DNA of 35,909 bases. It comes from Lachnospiraceae bacterium (GTDB taxonomy: Bacteria > Bacillota > Clostridia > Lachnospirales > Lachnospiraceae). Below the pieces are notes generated by a model, which was given only the letters and a program-made list of their open reading frames with translations, was not told the DNA's origin and ran no database searches. The stretch covers positions 1-35,909 of the forward strand of contig JAGAIZ010000053.1 of assembly GCA_017626325.1 (NCBI GenBank). The letters run 5' to 3'. Position 1 is the first letter of the stretch, and each line of letters begins with the position of its first letter. Both the position numbers and the translations under genes were made by a program. Shown here in pieces: positions 23,822-32,276 of this stretch.

Positions 23822-24693
23822 TATGCTTCCACCTCCTGTTTCTTCGTCAGATATACCTGCAGACCGCTGATGCATGCCACCACGATGAATAAGATCAGCG
23901 CCTCAGCCTGGCCCACGCCGAACTGTCTGGATGTAAACGCCTTCTCGTATACGTGCATCGCCGCCATCTCTGTGGTTCCGTAAGGGCCTCCCGATGTCAG
24001 AGACAGGTTCAGATCGTAGACCATGAACGCTCTCGAAAGCGTCAGGAACAGACAGATTGTAATGGACGACATCATCAGAGGAAGCACAATGTTCTTAAGC
24101 TTCGCAAAGCCCGACGCCCCGTCGATGCTTGCCGCTTCCATGACATCCTCGCTCAGTCCCATAAAGCCCGCCACATAAATCAGGATCATGTAGCCCGACA
24201 ACTGCCATACGGATACCAGAATCAACGCCGCAAACGCCCGGTTCGGCTCCGAAAGCCACGATATCTCGAATAAGCTAAAGCCGGTCGTCTCACCGATGTT
24301 GACGAACACTCTGGAAAATACAAACTGCCAGATATAACCAAGCACGATACCGCCGATCAGGTTCGGGGTAAAAAAGCCCGCCCGGAAGAAATTCTGTCCC
24401 TTGATGCCTCTGGTCAGAAGATACGCGATCGCAAACGCCAGCACATTCACGAGAATCACAACTACGATCACATATCGGAAGGTCAGTAACAAGGAGGACC
24501 AGAACTGCTTATCGCTTATAACGCCCGCAAAATTCTTCAGACCGATGAAATTCTTCGTATCGGAAACACCGTTCCAATCCGTAAAAGTCAGATATACACC
24601 ATATAGAAACGGTATGATGACCACCGCCAAGAAACAAAACATCCCCGGCAGTGCAAACATACAGAAATCTTTTCCGCTATTCTTTGTTTTCAT
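23821..24693 (-). CDS. ABC sugar transporter permease (MalF-type)
   Basis: A 290-residue permease with six hydrophobic segments, starting with FALPGMFCFLAVVIIPFLYG. The EAA loop reads EAASIDGASGFAKLKNIVLPLM. The ATG at 24691-24693 has AAGGGAG 5 nt upstream; a GTG seven codons earlier is less likely. Four imperfect 31-bp repeats separate it from the binding protein gene. It pairs with the next permease and the lipoprotein to form a CUT1-family importer. Confidence 0.92.
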   Translation of the reverse strand: MKTKNSGKDFCMFALPGMFCFLAVVIIPFLYGVYLTFTDWNGVSDTKNFIGLKNFAGVISDKQFWSSLLLTFRYVIVVVILVNVLAFAIAYLLTRGIKGQNFFRAGFFTPNLIGGIVLGYIWQFVFSRVFVNIGETTGFSLFEISWLSEPNRAFAALILVSVWQLSGYMILIYVAGFMGLSEDVMEAASIDGASGFAKLKNIVLPLMMSSITICLFLTLSRAFMVYDLNLSLTSGGPYGTTEMAAMHVYEKAFTSRQFGVGQAEALILFIVVACISGLQVYLTKKQEVEA

Positions 24694-24720
24694 ATTTTCT
24701 CCCTTCTTCTGCACTACATA

Positions 24721-24844
24721 TTCATGTCAGGGTAATCTCTCCATCCAATCATTCACGTCAGCGTGACTTCTTCACCCAACCATGCATGTCAGTGTAATCT
24801 CTCCACCCAGGCATTCATGTCAGCGCAGCTTCTCAATCCTGCTG
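24721..24844. repeat. Four imperfect 31-bp tandem repeats between binding-protein and permease genes
   Basis: Units start at 24721, 24752, 24783 and 24814, each 31 bp, with the core CA(T/C)GTCAG(G/C/T)G near the start and TCTCCA(T/C)CCA or similar in the middle. The last unit runs into the 3' end of the binding protein gene (stop at 24833). The 31-bp length is not a multiple of three and the units carry no open frame shared between copies. They fill nearly all the intergenic space. Confidence 0.85.
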
Positions 24845-26209
24845 TGCCCAATATTCCTCAATCGCCTGCATCAGCTCTTCCCTGCTGCATCTGCCCGCCA
24901 GGTACTTCTGCATTGCCGCTCCCAGTACAGACCAGTGGTCGTTTGGTACGATGGCGGACGCATTGAAGGCTGTGCCTGACTGTACATGCTCGTAGATATC
25001 CCGGCTTAAGGGATCCTCCGGCTCGTATGGATTATTCTTAAAAGGCGGAATCAGGCTGCAGGATTTCACTAACATCTGCTGGCCGATCTCACTGTACACG
25101 ATCCAGTTCAGGAATTCCTTCGCCGCCGCTTTCTCCTGCTCGGAGGCAATCTGGCCGTCCAGCATAATCTGCTTGGAAGGAGAACCCTGAATCATCCGGT
25201 TGGCAAAATCTTCTTCGTCATTGTTCATAAAATAAGGCAGGAATCCATATTCATCCGTCGTCTCCGCTCCTGCTTCCTCCAGGTTCGGCCACGCCCAGTT
25301 GCCGTTGAACCAGAAAGCCGTCTTGCCGTCCGCCAGGTCGATAGCCATCTCGTCATAATCCGCCCCCAGAGGATCGCCCTTCGCCACGTTATATTCCTTC
25401 AAAATATCGAACATATTTAAGAACTCATTCATTCTGTCGTAAGAAGCCAGATCCAGTCTGCCGCTCTTGATCTGTTCAATAATTTCCTGCGCGCCTTCTG
25501 AAGTACCGTCATATGTCTCATATATGTACTGCAATTGATGCGCGCCCAAAGACCAGTCCTCCTTCGCCATGGAAACCGGCCTTTCGATGCCTGCGGCAGC
25601 CAGCCTGTCAAGCAGGGCTGTGAAATCCTCCTGGGTGCGAATCGAAGCAGGATCGAAGGTCTCTCCCAGCGCTTCCTCGATGACCGCCTTATTGTAAATC
25701 AGACCTCTTCCCTCGATACACAGAGGAAAGCTGTATACCTTGCCGTCTACCTTGGTCAAATACCCTTCCGCTTCCGCCGTCCAGGCTTCCTGCGTCAGAT
25801 CCTCCGCCTTCTCCTCAGCCAGCGCGATGACGTCTGTGGTATCCAGAATGGAAAGCGTGGGCGGGTTGCCGGAATTATAAAGGCTTACCACCTTCGTATA
25901 CGGAGAATCCCCGTCCGTCACAGGCATTACCTCCACATGAACGCCGGATTTCTCCTCGAACACCGCCGACATCTTCTCTAACGCCACCTGTATCTCCGCC
26001 TTGGAATTTAACAGGGTGATGCTCGTTCCTTCCAGACTGGAATCATACTGGAAGGTGTCCGTGGAAGTATCGATTTCCACTTCCTTCTTTACCTCGTTGG
26101 GATCGTCCGGGTCACTTGCGAATCCGAACGTACACCCGGTCAGCGTCCCCGCCGCAAGCGCCATCGTAAGCGCCGCGGCAATGACCTTTGCCGCTACTTT
26201 CTTTTTCAT
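24833..26209 (-). CDS. Sugar ABC transporter substrate-binding lipoprotein
   Basis: A 458-residue family 1 solute-binding protein. The signal peptide ends in a lipobox LTGC (C26), so it would be anchored to the outer face of the membrane. The body has the usual two-lobe pattern (GTSITLLNSKAEI, VSLYNSGNPPTLSILDTTD, KTAFWFNGNWAWPNLEEAG, ending EFLNWIVYSEIGQQML and a C-terminal helix). Context indicates sucrose or short fructosides. AGGAGG lies 8 nt before the ATG. It is the first gene of the operon and starts just after a LacI-type operator. Confidence 0.92.
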   Translation of the reverse strand: MKKKVAAKVIAAALTMALAAGTLTGCTFGFASDPDDPNEVKKEVEIDTSTDTFQYDSSLEGTSITLLNSKAEIQVALEKMSAVFEEKSGVHVEVMPVTDGDSPYTKVVSLYNSGNPPTLSILDTTDVIALAEEKAEDLTQEAWTAEAEGYLTKVDGKVYSFPLCIEGRGLIYNKAVIEEALGETFDPASIRTQEDFTALLDRLAAAGIERPVSMAKEDWSLGAHQLQYIYETYDGTSEGAQEIIEQIKSGRLDLASYDRMNEFLNMFDILKEYNVAKGDPLGADYDEMAIDLADGKTAFWFNGNWAWPNLEEAGAETTDEYGFLPYFMNNDEEDFANRMIQGSPSKQIMLDGQIASEQEKAAAKEFLNWIVYSEIGQQMLVKSCSLIPPFKNNPYEPEDPLSRDIYEHVQSGTAFNASAIVPNDHWSVLGAAMQKYLAGRCSREELMQAIEEYWAQQD

Positions 26210-26257
26210 GAAGCAGTCCTCCTCACATTTTTTCGTCCTCTAAATTTTTCTCTCTAG

Positions 26258-26277
26258 AACCGGTTAAGTAACCGGTT
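26258..26277. promoter_or_regulatory. LacI-type operator 1 (sucrose operon)
   Basis: AACCGGTTAAGTAACCGGTT differs from operator 2 at only two positions. It lies just downstream of the operon's transcription start (about +7 to +26), where repressor binding would block elongation or initiation. Confidence 0.8.
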
Positions 26278-26290
26278 ACTTTGTGTATTT

Positions 26291-26319
26291 ATTATAGCAT
26301 GATGCACAATACACGTCAA
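26291..26319 (-). promoter_or_regulatory. Sucrose operon promoter
   Basis: The minus strand has TTGACG (26314-26319), a 17-nt spacer and a perfect TATAAT (26291-26296) with an extended TG. The predicted start is near 26284. Confidence 0.8.
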
Positions 26320-26384
26320 CAGGAAATCTAAAGTTTGTGAATGCTGTACGATTTTGCCTCCGCCAATTTATACACATTCTACAA

Positions 26385-26404
26385 AACCGGTTACGTAACC
26401 GATT
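26385..26404. promoter_or_regulatory. LacI-type operator 2 (regulator gene side)
   Basis: AACCGGTTACGTAACCGATT, centred on a perfect 14-bp dyad (26388-26401). It sits just upstream of the -35 box of the regulator gene, 127 bp from operator 1, so looping and autoregulation are both possible. Confidence 0.8.
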
Positions 26405-26409
26405 CCTCA

Positions 26410-26438
26410 TTGTGTTTCAAAAGTACTTTTGTTATAAT
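26410..26438 (+). promoter_or_regulatory. Promoter of the LacI-type regulator gene
   Basis: TTGTGT (26410-26415), a 17-nt spacer and TATAAT (26433-26438) with TG upstream. It is divergent from the sucrose operon promoter. Confidence 0.7.
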
Positions 26439-26491
26439 TAATTGGGAAAACAGAACGGAAAATCTCTTATTTTATAAGGAACAGACAGACT

Positions 26492-27529
26492 ATGAGCAAA
26501 AAGAAAAACGTAACCTTCAACGATATCGCAGCCTATACAGGCTTCTCCAAAACGACCATTTCCCGGTATTTTAACAATCCCGACTCTCTGACGCTTGAAA
26601 ATCAGGAAATTATCGCCAGGGCGCTAAGAGAACTGGATTATAAAGAAAATAAAGTAGCGCGGATTCTGGCGAACGGCAAGACAGAGTTTATCGGCGTCAT
26701 CATTCCCAATCTGATGAATCACTATTATTCCGAGATGCTCAACCAGATTTTGCTTACCTATGAGCATTTCGGCTATAAATTCCTTGTCTTTATCGGCAAT
26801 GAGAATGAAGATTCCGAGCGCCGGTATATTCAGGAGCTTATGTCCTATCATATTGAAGGACTGATCATCTTAAGCTTCACCATTCCTTCCAGGGAGCTTG
26901 CCGCGCTGCAGATTCCCATCGTGACAATCGAGCGGGAGGACGAATATGTGTGCAGCGTCAATACCGACAACTATATGGGCGGCGTCCAGGCTACCAGCCT
27001 GCTCGCCAGACACAACTGCGACGTACTCATACACGTCAATTCTCCCACTGCCCCCGAGATCCCTGCCTACGGGCGTATTCAGGGGTTCCTCGACGTATGC
27101 GCGGAGCGGAAGCTCAAGCACCGCGTTATTTATAAGATTATGGGGAATACCTTTGAACAGATGCAGGAGAACCTAAGCGAACTGCTGGAACAACTGGACG
27201 CCGAGTACGCCGGGCTAAAGAAGGGGCTCTTCATTTCCAACGATACCCATGCCAATATCTTCATCAATCTTCTGATCAAAAAATACGGCAGGCTGCCGGA
27301 GGATTACCTGATCATCGGCTTCGATGACTCTCCCATTGCCAGACAGGCCGCCATCCCCATCAGCACGGTTGGCCAGCAGATTGACAAGATTGCCTACGAA
27401 GCGGTCAGTCTGTTGGTGGAGCAGATGAACGAGCAGAAGAAACGCAGACCGGAACCGCTAAAGGAACCGGTCCATAAAGTAATTACGCCGATTCTGCTGC
27501 GGCGGGACACGACGGAGAAGACGTTTTAG
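26492..27529 (+). CDS. LacI-family repressor of the sucrose operon
   Basis: A 345-residue regulator. The N-terminal helix-turn-helix is VTFNDIAAYTGFSKTTISRYFN, followed by the hinge helix region (NKVARILANGKT) and a periplasmic-binding-protein-like effector domain (FIGVIIPNLMNHYYSEML, GVQATSLLARHNCDVLIHV, YLIIGFDDSPIARQAAIPISTVGQ). The divergent position and two matching operators indicate control of the sucrose operon and of itself; the inducer is probably sucrose, fructose or a phosphate of it (inference). The AAGGA is 11 nt from the ATG. Confidence 0.9.
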   Translation: MSKKKNVTFNDIAAYTGFSKTTISRYFNNPDSLTLENQEIIARALRELDYKENKVARILANGKTEFIGVIIPNLMNHYYSEMLNQILLTYEHFGYKFLVFIGNENEDSERRYIQELMSYHIEGLIILSFTIPSRELAALQIPIVTIEREDEYVCSVNTDNYMGGVQATSLLARHNCDVLIHVNSPTAPEIPAYGRIQGFLDVCAERKLKHRVIYKIMGNTFEQMQENLSELLEQLDAEYAGLKKGLFISNDTHANIFINLLIKKYGRLPEDYLIIGFDDSPIARQAAIPISTVGQQIDKIAYEAVSLLVEQMNEQKKRRPEPLKEPVHKVITPILLRRDTTEKTF

Positions 27530-27613
27530 GCCGAAAGCTGAACTGTTACGCATATTGTATATCCTGCAGATCATACTGTATATAAGAGAGGGTGACTGAA
27601 AGGACAGCAAGGA

Positions 27614-28978
27614 TTGGCTAAGGTAACAGATAAAACATTTCTTTTTGAACAAATGCCTGTAAGAAAGGCTGTCTTAAAGCAGGTGATCCCTTCTGTAATC
27701 AGTCAGATGATTGTGCTGTTTTATAATCTGGCGGACACCTATTTCGTGGGTATGCTCAACGAACCCCGCCAGACGGCGGCGATCACGGTCGTTTCCTCCG
27801 CCTTTATCATGCTGACAGCCGTTTCCAACCTTTTTGCCATAGGCGGCGCAAGCCTTGTGGCTCGCTCCCTGGGCGAGCATAAGGAAGAACAGGCGCAAAT
27901 AATTTCCTCCATCGCTTTCTGGTGCGGTCTGGGCGGCGCCTTCCTGTTTTCCGCCCTGTTCTATGTTCTGGCTTCTCCGATTCTGCATCTGTGCGGCGCA
28001 ACAGAGGCCACCTATGATCTTGCCTACGGCTATGCCAAATGGGTCATCATCATAGGCGGTGCGGGAACTATCTTAAACATACTGCTGGCGAATCTGCTCC
28101 GGTCGGAGGGAGATGCCATGGCTGCCGCTCTGGGCGTTTCCTCAGGCGGCATTACTAATCTTATCCTGGATCCCATTTTCATACTGCCCCGGCATGGCGG
28201 CATGGGCGCGGCAGGCGCCGGGGCCGCCACCGCTCTGTCCAACGGGCTGGCTGCCTTGTTTTTCCTGATTTATATCATTGCCAGGCACAAAACTATGACT
28301 ATCAGCATTCATCCGAAGCATTTGAAGCATCTTGCCGACTACCTGGGAAGCATCGTGTCCATCGGCATTCCGTCCGCGGTTCAGTATGCTCTCACCGTAG
28401 TGGCTGCAGCGGCGCTCTCCAAATTCGTATCGGGATACGCGACGGAAGCCGTCGCCGCTCTCGGCATCGTCAAGAAATTAGACCATCTCCCGCTCTATTT
28501 TTCCATCGGCGTAGCCAACAGCCTTCTGCCTCTGTTAGCCTACAATTTTTCATCGGGCAACCAGAGGCGCAGGCATGACGCCTTCGTATTCGGATGCGGC
28601 ATATCTCTGGGCTTTGCGCTGCTGTGCCTTATTGTCTATGAAATCTTCGCGCCCGGTCTGACAGGTCTGTTTATAGACGACAAAATAACCATCTCCTACA
28701 GCGCCCGCTTCCTGCGGATTATGGTCGTGGCGATGCCCATGATGTCCGTCTGCCACCCCATGATTATTCAGTTTCAGGCGATGGGAAGACTGAAGGAATC
28801 GTTAATCTGCTCTGTCCTGAGAAAAGGAGCGCTGGATATTCCGCTGTTATTCCTGATGGACCGCCTGCTGCCGCTGTACGGCTGCATGATGGTACAGCCC
28901 ATCGTCGATACCCTTTCCCTGATTACGGCGTTCTTCTTTTATCGGAGCATCATGACCCGGACGACAGTCACCCGCTAA
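27614..28978 (+). CDS. MATE-family efflux transporter
   Basis: A 454-residue multidrug and toxic compound extrusion protein with 12 hydrophobic segments in two homologous halves. Family signatures include PSVISQMIVLFYNLADTYFVG at the start, SLVARSLGEHKEEQAQ, NLLRSEGDAMAAALGV and GMGAAGAGAATALSN. It should export cationic compounds using a Na+ or H+ gradient. The start is TTG at 27614, supported by AAAGGA 9 nt upstream; the first ATG, 14 codons later, has no ribosome-binding site. It follows the LacI gene in the same direction by 84 bp. Confidence 0.88.
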   Translation: MAKVTDKTFLFEQMPVRKAVLKQVIPSVISQMIVLFYNLADTYFVGMLNEPRQTAAITVVSSAFIMLTAVSNLFAIGGASLVARSLGEHKEEQAQIISSIAFWCGLGGAFLFSALFYVLASPILHLCGATEATYDLAYGYAKWVIIIGGAGTILNILLANLLRSEGDAMAAALGVSSGGITNLILDPIFILPRHGGMGAAGAGAATALSNGLAALFFLIYIIARHKTMTISIHPKHLKHLADYLGSIVSIGIPSAVQYALTVVAAAALSKFVSGYATEAVAALGIVKKLDHLPLYFSIGVANSLLPLLAYNFSSGNQRRRHDAFVFGCGISLGFALLCLIVYEIFAPGLTGLFIDDKITISYSARFLRIMVVAMPMMSVCHPMIIQFQAMGRLKESLICSVLRKGALDIPLLFLMDRLLPLYGCMMVQPIVDTLSLITAFFFYRSIMTRTTVTR

Positions 28979-28979
28979 T

Positions 28980-29014
28980 TGATATCTGACGCCGCAGACA
29001 GGTGTCAGATATCA
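28980..29014. terminator. Hairpin between convergent MATE and AraC genes
   Basis: TGATATCTGAC and GTCAGATATCA form a perfect 11-bp stem with a 13-nt loop. It overlaps the end of the AraC-type gene. No T-tract follows on either strand, so it may be a weak bidirectional terminator. Confidence 0.45.
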
Positions 29015-29769
29015 TTCCGCTTCCGGTATCTGCCCGGCGTCGTATCCGTATAGTCCTTAAACTGCCTGATAAAATGCTCCGTATTATTATAGCCGCACAG
29101 CTCCGCGATCTTGACAACCGGCAGATTGGTGGTAGTCAGCAGTTCCCGCGCCAGCTCTATCCTGCCGGCAATCACGTCATTCATACAAGTAGTATGAAAG
29201 TACTGCTGATAAGCGGCATGCAGATATCCGGCGCTGATATTGAGCCGCTGCGCCATATCGGGCACCGTCCATTTTCCGGCCGGGTTCTGGTAGATATCCT
29301 TGCGCAGCGAGACGAGCTGATAATAGATTTCGGGATACCGCGCCGTCTGATTCTCATCGGCAATCATATGTACCAGCGATTCCACCAGATGATTCAAAAT
29401 ACTGTCCCGGTGGGCGGCAACGCCATAATACTGCGTACAGATGATATGGAAAAGCTGATAAAACTCCGCCGACCGGCGCATGATAATCGGCGTCCCGAAG
29501 GGAAAATGGTCGTCTGTAATCAATCTGTCAGAAGTAAAATGCATCCAGCAGTCTGTGTAGAATTCCTCAATCGCAGTATACCTCTGCTTCTGGTATGGCT
29601 TGAAAATGACTGCACAGTCCGCCGGGTATTCCTTCCACGCCCGTTCCACCAGAAATCTGCCGGAAGTCTTCGTCAGAAGAAGCAGATATTCAGGAAATCC
29701 ATTGGGACGATCCACCTCGAAATCCGAACCGTGAACCTCATCCTCTCCCATTTTCACAATCTTAATCAT
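29005..29769 (-). CDS. AraC-family transcriptional regulator
   Basis: A 254-residue regulator: an N-terminal cupin-like sensor domain (about 1-150) and a C-terminal pair of helix-turn-helix motifs, MAQRLNISAGYLHAAYQQYF and VKIAELCGYNNTEHFIRQFK, ending in the family's TPGRYRK signature. I chose the ATG at 29767-29769 with GAGG 6 nt upstream; the longer frame starts at TTG with no good site. It is divergent from the GH53 galactanase gene, and a 7-bp-arm palindrome lies between them, so it probably activates that gene in response to galactan-derived sugars (inference). Confidence 0.88.
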   Translation of the reverse strand: MIKIVKMGEDEVHGSDFEVDRPNGFPEYLLLLTKTSGRFLVERAWKEYPADCAVIFKPYQKQRYTAIEEFYTDCWMHFTSDRLITDDHFPFGTPIIMRRSAEFYQLFHIICTQYYGVAAHRDSILNHLVESLVHMIADENQTARYPEIYYQLVSLRKDIYQNPAGKWTVPDMAQRLNISAGYLHAAYQQYFHTTCMNDVIAGRIELARELLTTTNLPVVKIAELCGYNNTEHFIRQFKDYTDTTPGRYRKRNDI

Positions 29770-29855
29770 CCTACACCTCGCAAGAACCGATTTTAACCGA
29801 TGAATCAGCCGCGCCACCGCCAACGCTTCACATGATAATACATCAATTTTCCATG

Positions 29856-29884
29856 AGTATAATTCATTGTAAAATGCGTGTCAA
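29856..29884 (-). promoter_or_regulatory. Promoter of the AraC-type gene
   Basis: The minus strand has a perfect TTGACA (29879-29884), 17-nt spacer and TATACT (29856-29861), about 80 nt before the chosen start. Confidence 0.72.
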
Positions 29885-29903
29885 TATACTATTGTAGTAA
29901 AAG

Positions 29904-29924
29904 GAACATGCATGGCACATGTTC
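29904..29924. promoter_or_regulatory. Palindrome in the AraC-galactanase divergent region
   Basis: GAACATG and CATGTTC flank a 7-nt centre. It sits 20 nt upstream of the AraC -35 box and about 160 nt before the galactanase gene. It is a candidate regulator-binding site; the binder is unproven. The remaining part of this 312-bp region (to 30081) holds a GC-rich hairpin near 29995-30015 and no clear galactanase promoter. Confidence 0.45.
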
Positions 29925-30081
29925 TATATATTTTAGCGTTTGCGCAACCGATTGTCCATATGGCTGTCACAGGCTTACGGACATTCCCTTCACACGCCGC
30001 CCGCAGGGCGGTGTCCGGCGCTTGGCTAAATCCATGCACCATATTTTGGGGTAAACAAATGTAAACGAGGAGGAATACAAG

Positions 30082-32154
30082 ATGAAGCATTCTCATGCAA
30101 AACTGCTGTCATTATGTATCAGCGCGGGACTGTGCCTGAGCGCTCTTACCGGCTGCGGTGCGGACAGCCAGACGACTGCATCCACAGACCAGACAGCAGA
30201 GACACAGGACACAACACAGACAGACGATTCACAGACAGAGGTCTCTCCGGCTGTGATCGAAGCAACTACTTTCCCGCTGCCGGACGGACCGGAAGAATCG
30301 GATATCTACGTAGAGCCGATCGCTGACATTTCAGACGATTTCATCCGCGGCATGGACGCGTCCGCGGTGCTTTCTCTGGAAAACAGCGGTGTTACCTATT
30401 ATAACTATGAGGGCGAAGAGCAGGACGTCTTCATGACACTGGCACAGTCCGGCGTCAATTACATACGTCTTCGTGTCTGGAACGACCCTTACGACGAGAA
30501 CGGCAACGGATACGGCGGCGGCAATAACGACATGGCGACTGCGATAGAGCTTGGCAGGCGCGCCACCCAGTACGGCATGAAGGTATCCATCGACTTCCAC
30601 TATTCCGATTTCTGGGCCGATCCCAAGAGACAGAACGCACCGAAAGCCTGGGAAGGCATGAGCGGCGAGGAGAAAGCCGACGCGCTCTATACTTTTACCA
30701 AGGAAAGTCTTGCACAGATTCTGGATGCGGGTGTAGACGTAGGCATGGTGCAAATCGGTAACGAAATCAACAACGGTATGTCCGGCGAGACGGATGTACC
30801 CACCGTCATGAACCTGCTCAGCTCCGGAAGCAAAGCAGTCCGTGAAACGGCAGAGACTTACGGCAAAGACATTCAGGTCGTGGTGCATTACACCAATATC
30901 GAGGATAATGACGGCATCGATACCATCGCTTCCAACCTGCAGGAATACGGCGTTGATTATGATATCTTCGGCTTATCCTACTATCCCTTCTGGGACGGCA
31001 CCAATGAAAATATGCAGACTGTTGCCTCTAACATTCAGAATAAATTCGGTAAACAGGTCATTATTGCGGAGACCTCCTACTGCTATACTTCCGAGGACGG
31101 CGACGGTTTCGGCAACAGCTTCGACGGTATCGAAGACCTTGTAGACGGCTACGCCGCTACCGTTCAAAGCCAGGCATCCATCATCCGCGATATCTGCGCG
31201 GCAGCAAACGAAGTTGGCGTACTCGGCGTATTCTACTGGGAAGGCACATGGATTCCCGTAGGCGATGCCTCACAGGATAATTCCGCTGTCTGGGAAGAGT
31301 ACGGAAGCGGCTGGGCAAGCAGTTACTCCGCAGACTACGACCCGGACGACGCCGGATTATATTACGGCGGCTGTTCCTGGGATAATCAGGCGATGTTTGA
31401 TTTCGACGGTCATCCGCTGGCATCCCTAAACGTATGGAAATACTTAAAATACGGTTCTACCGCACCTCTGGCTGTAGATTATATTCCCGAAGTTTCCCTG
31501 ACCTGCGACGTAGGCGCGGCATTAGAGCTTCCTGAAATGGTTGATGTAATCTACAATGACCGTTCCGCCAACACACAGGCGGCGGTTACATGGGATGAAG
31601 CGCAGCTTGATGCCATCGACACCAACGTCAGCGGTACTTATGAAGTGACCGGCGCTCTGGAGGATGGCTCCGCAGTCAAATGCACCATCGAAGTTGTGAT
31701 GATGAATTATGTGCTGAATCCAAGCTTCGAGGACGCCGATACTTCCATGTGGAACGTTACTTACGAAGGCAGCGCCAATCCGACTGACTTCCAGAACAAA
31801 GCGGATGACGCTTACACCGGAGAAGTCGCTTTCCATTTCTGGTCTGCTGATTCTGATATGGAATTTGCCATTGAGCAGGAAATCACTAATCTGGAACCGG
31901 GAACCTATCAGCTTACCGCTTATGCGCAGGGCGGCGATATGTCCGAGGATTCTGATCTGGAATTATACGCTGTCTCCGGCGGTGAGGAACAGACCGCATC
32001 CTTCATGGTAGCAGGCTGGGCCAACTGGCAGGATCCTTCCATCCCCGAAATCACAGTGACGGACGGTACGCTTACCATCGGCGTACGGATGAAGTGCAAC
32101 GCGAAGAGCTGGGGTACAGTGGATGATTTCACTTTGAATAAGGTTGCTGACTAA
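30082..32154 (+). CDS. GH53 endo-beta-1,4-galactanase lipoprotein with Ig-like and carbohydrate-binding domains
   Basis: A 690-residue surface enzyme that cuts beta-1,4-galactan, as in pectin arabinogalactan. The signal peptide ends in lipobox LTGC (C25), followed by a Thr/Gln/Asp-rich linker. The GH53 barrel (about 85-440) has GMDASAVLSLE, LRVWNDPYD, DFHYSDFWADP, acid/base E228 in QIGNEINNG and nucleophile E330 in IIAETSY. An Ig-like domain (about 475-562) is followed by a jelly-roll carbohydrate-binding module (about 563-690, starting NYVLNPSFEDADTSMWNV), which resembles the galactan-binding CBM61. AGGAGG lies 8 nt before the ATG. The AraC gene opposite is the likely regulator. Confidence 0.92.
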   Translation: MKHSHAKLLSLCISAGLCLSALTGCGADSQTTASTDQTAETQDTTQTDDSQTEVSPAVIEATTFPLPDGPEESDIYVEPIADISDDFIRGMDASAVLSLENSGVTYYNYEGEEQDVFMTLAQSGVNYIRLRVWNDPYDENGNGYGGGNNDMATAIELGRRATQYGMKVSIDFHYSDFWADPKRQNAPKAWEGMSGEEKADALYTFTKESLAQILDAGVDVGMVQIGNEINNGMSGETDVPTVMNLLSSGSKAVRETAETYGKDIQVVVHYTNIEDNDGIDTIASNLQEYGVDYDIFGLSYYPFWDGTNENMQTVASNIQNKFGKQVIIAETSYCYTSEDGDGFGNSFDGIEDLVDGYAATVQSQASIIRDICAAANEVGVLGVFYWEGTWIPVGDASQDNSAVWEEYGSGWASSYSADYDPDDAGLYYGGCSWDNQAMFDFDGHPLASLNVWKYLKYGSTAPLAVDYIPEVSLTCDVGAALELPEMVDVIYNDRSANTQAAVTWDEAQLDAIDTNVSGTYEVTGALEDGSAVKCTIEVVMMNYVLNPSFEDADTSMWNVTYEGSANPTDFQNKADDAYTGEVAFHFWSADSDMEFAIEQEITNLEPGTYQLTAYAQGGDMSEDSDLELYAVSGGEEQTASFMVAGWANWQDPSIPEITVTDGTLTIGVRMKCNAKSWGTVDDFTLNKVAD

Positions 32155-32198
32155 TGCTGGCCGGCATATAGATTGGATACGCTTATAAAAAGACGCCA

Positions 32199-32237
32199 AA
32201 GAAGTCTCCGGTATTTTCACAATACCGGAGACTTCTT
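32199..32237. terminator. Bidirectional terminator between galactanase and flagellin genes
   Basis: A perfect 17-bp stem (arms AAGAAGTCTCCGGTATT and its complement) with a 5-nt loop. T-rich tails follow on both strands (CTATTACTTATTT on plus; GTCTTTTTATAA a few nt on for minus). Confidence 0.85.
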
Positions 32238-32276
32238 CTATTACTTATTTACTATTGAATGTTATGCCGCATCCTG

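Noticed and set aside
29002-29796. Long plus-strand open frame opposite the AraC gene
   Set aside because: It is a shadow of the AraC-type gene, which has full family motifs; the plus frame resembles no protein and lacks a ribosome-binding site.
29990-30016. GC-rich hairpin CCGCCC/GGGCGG upstream of the galactanase gene as a terminator
   Set aside because: No T-tract follows, and there is no upstream gene on that strand to terminate.
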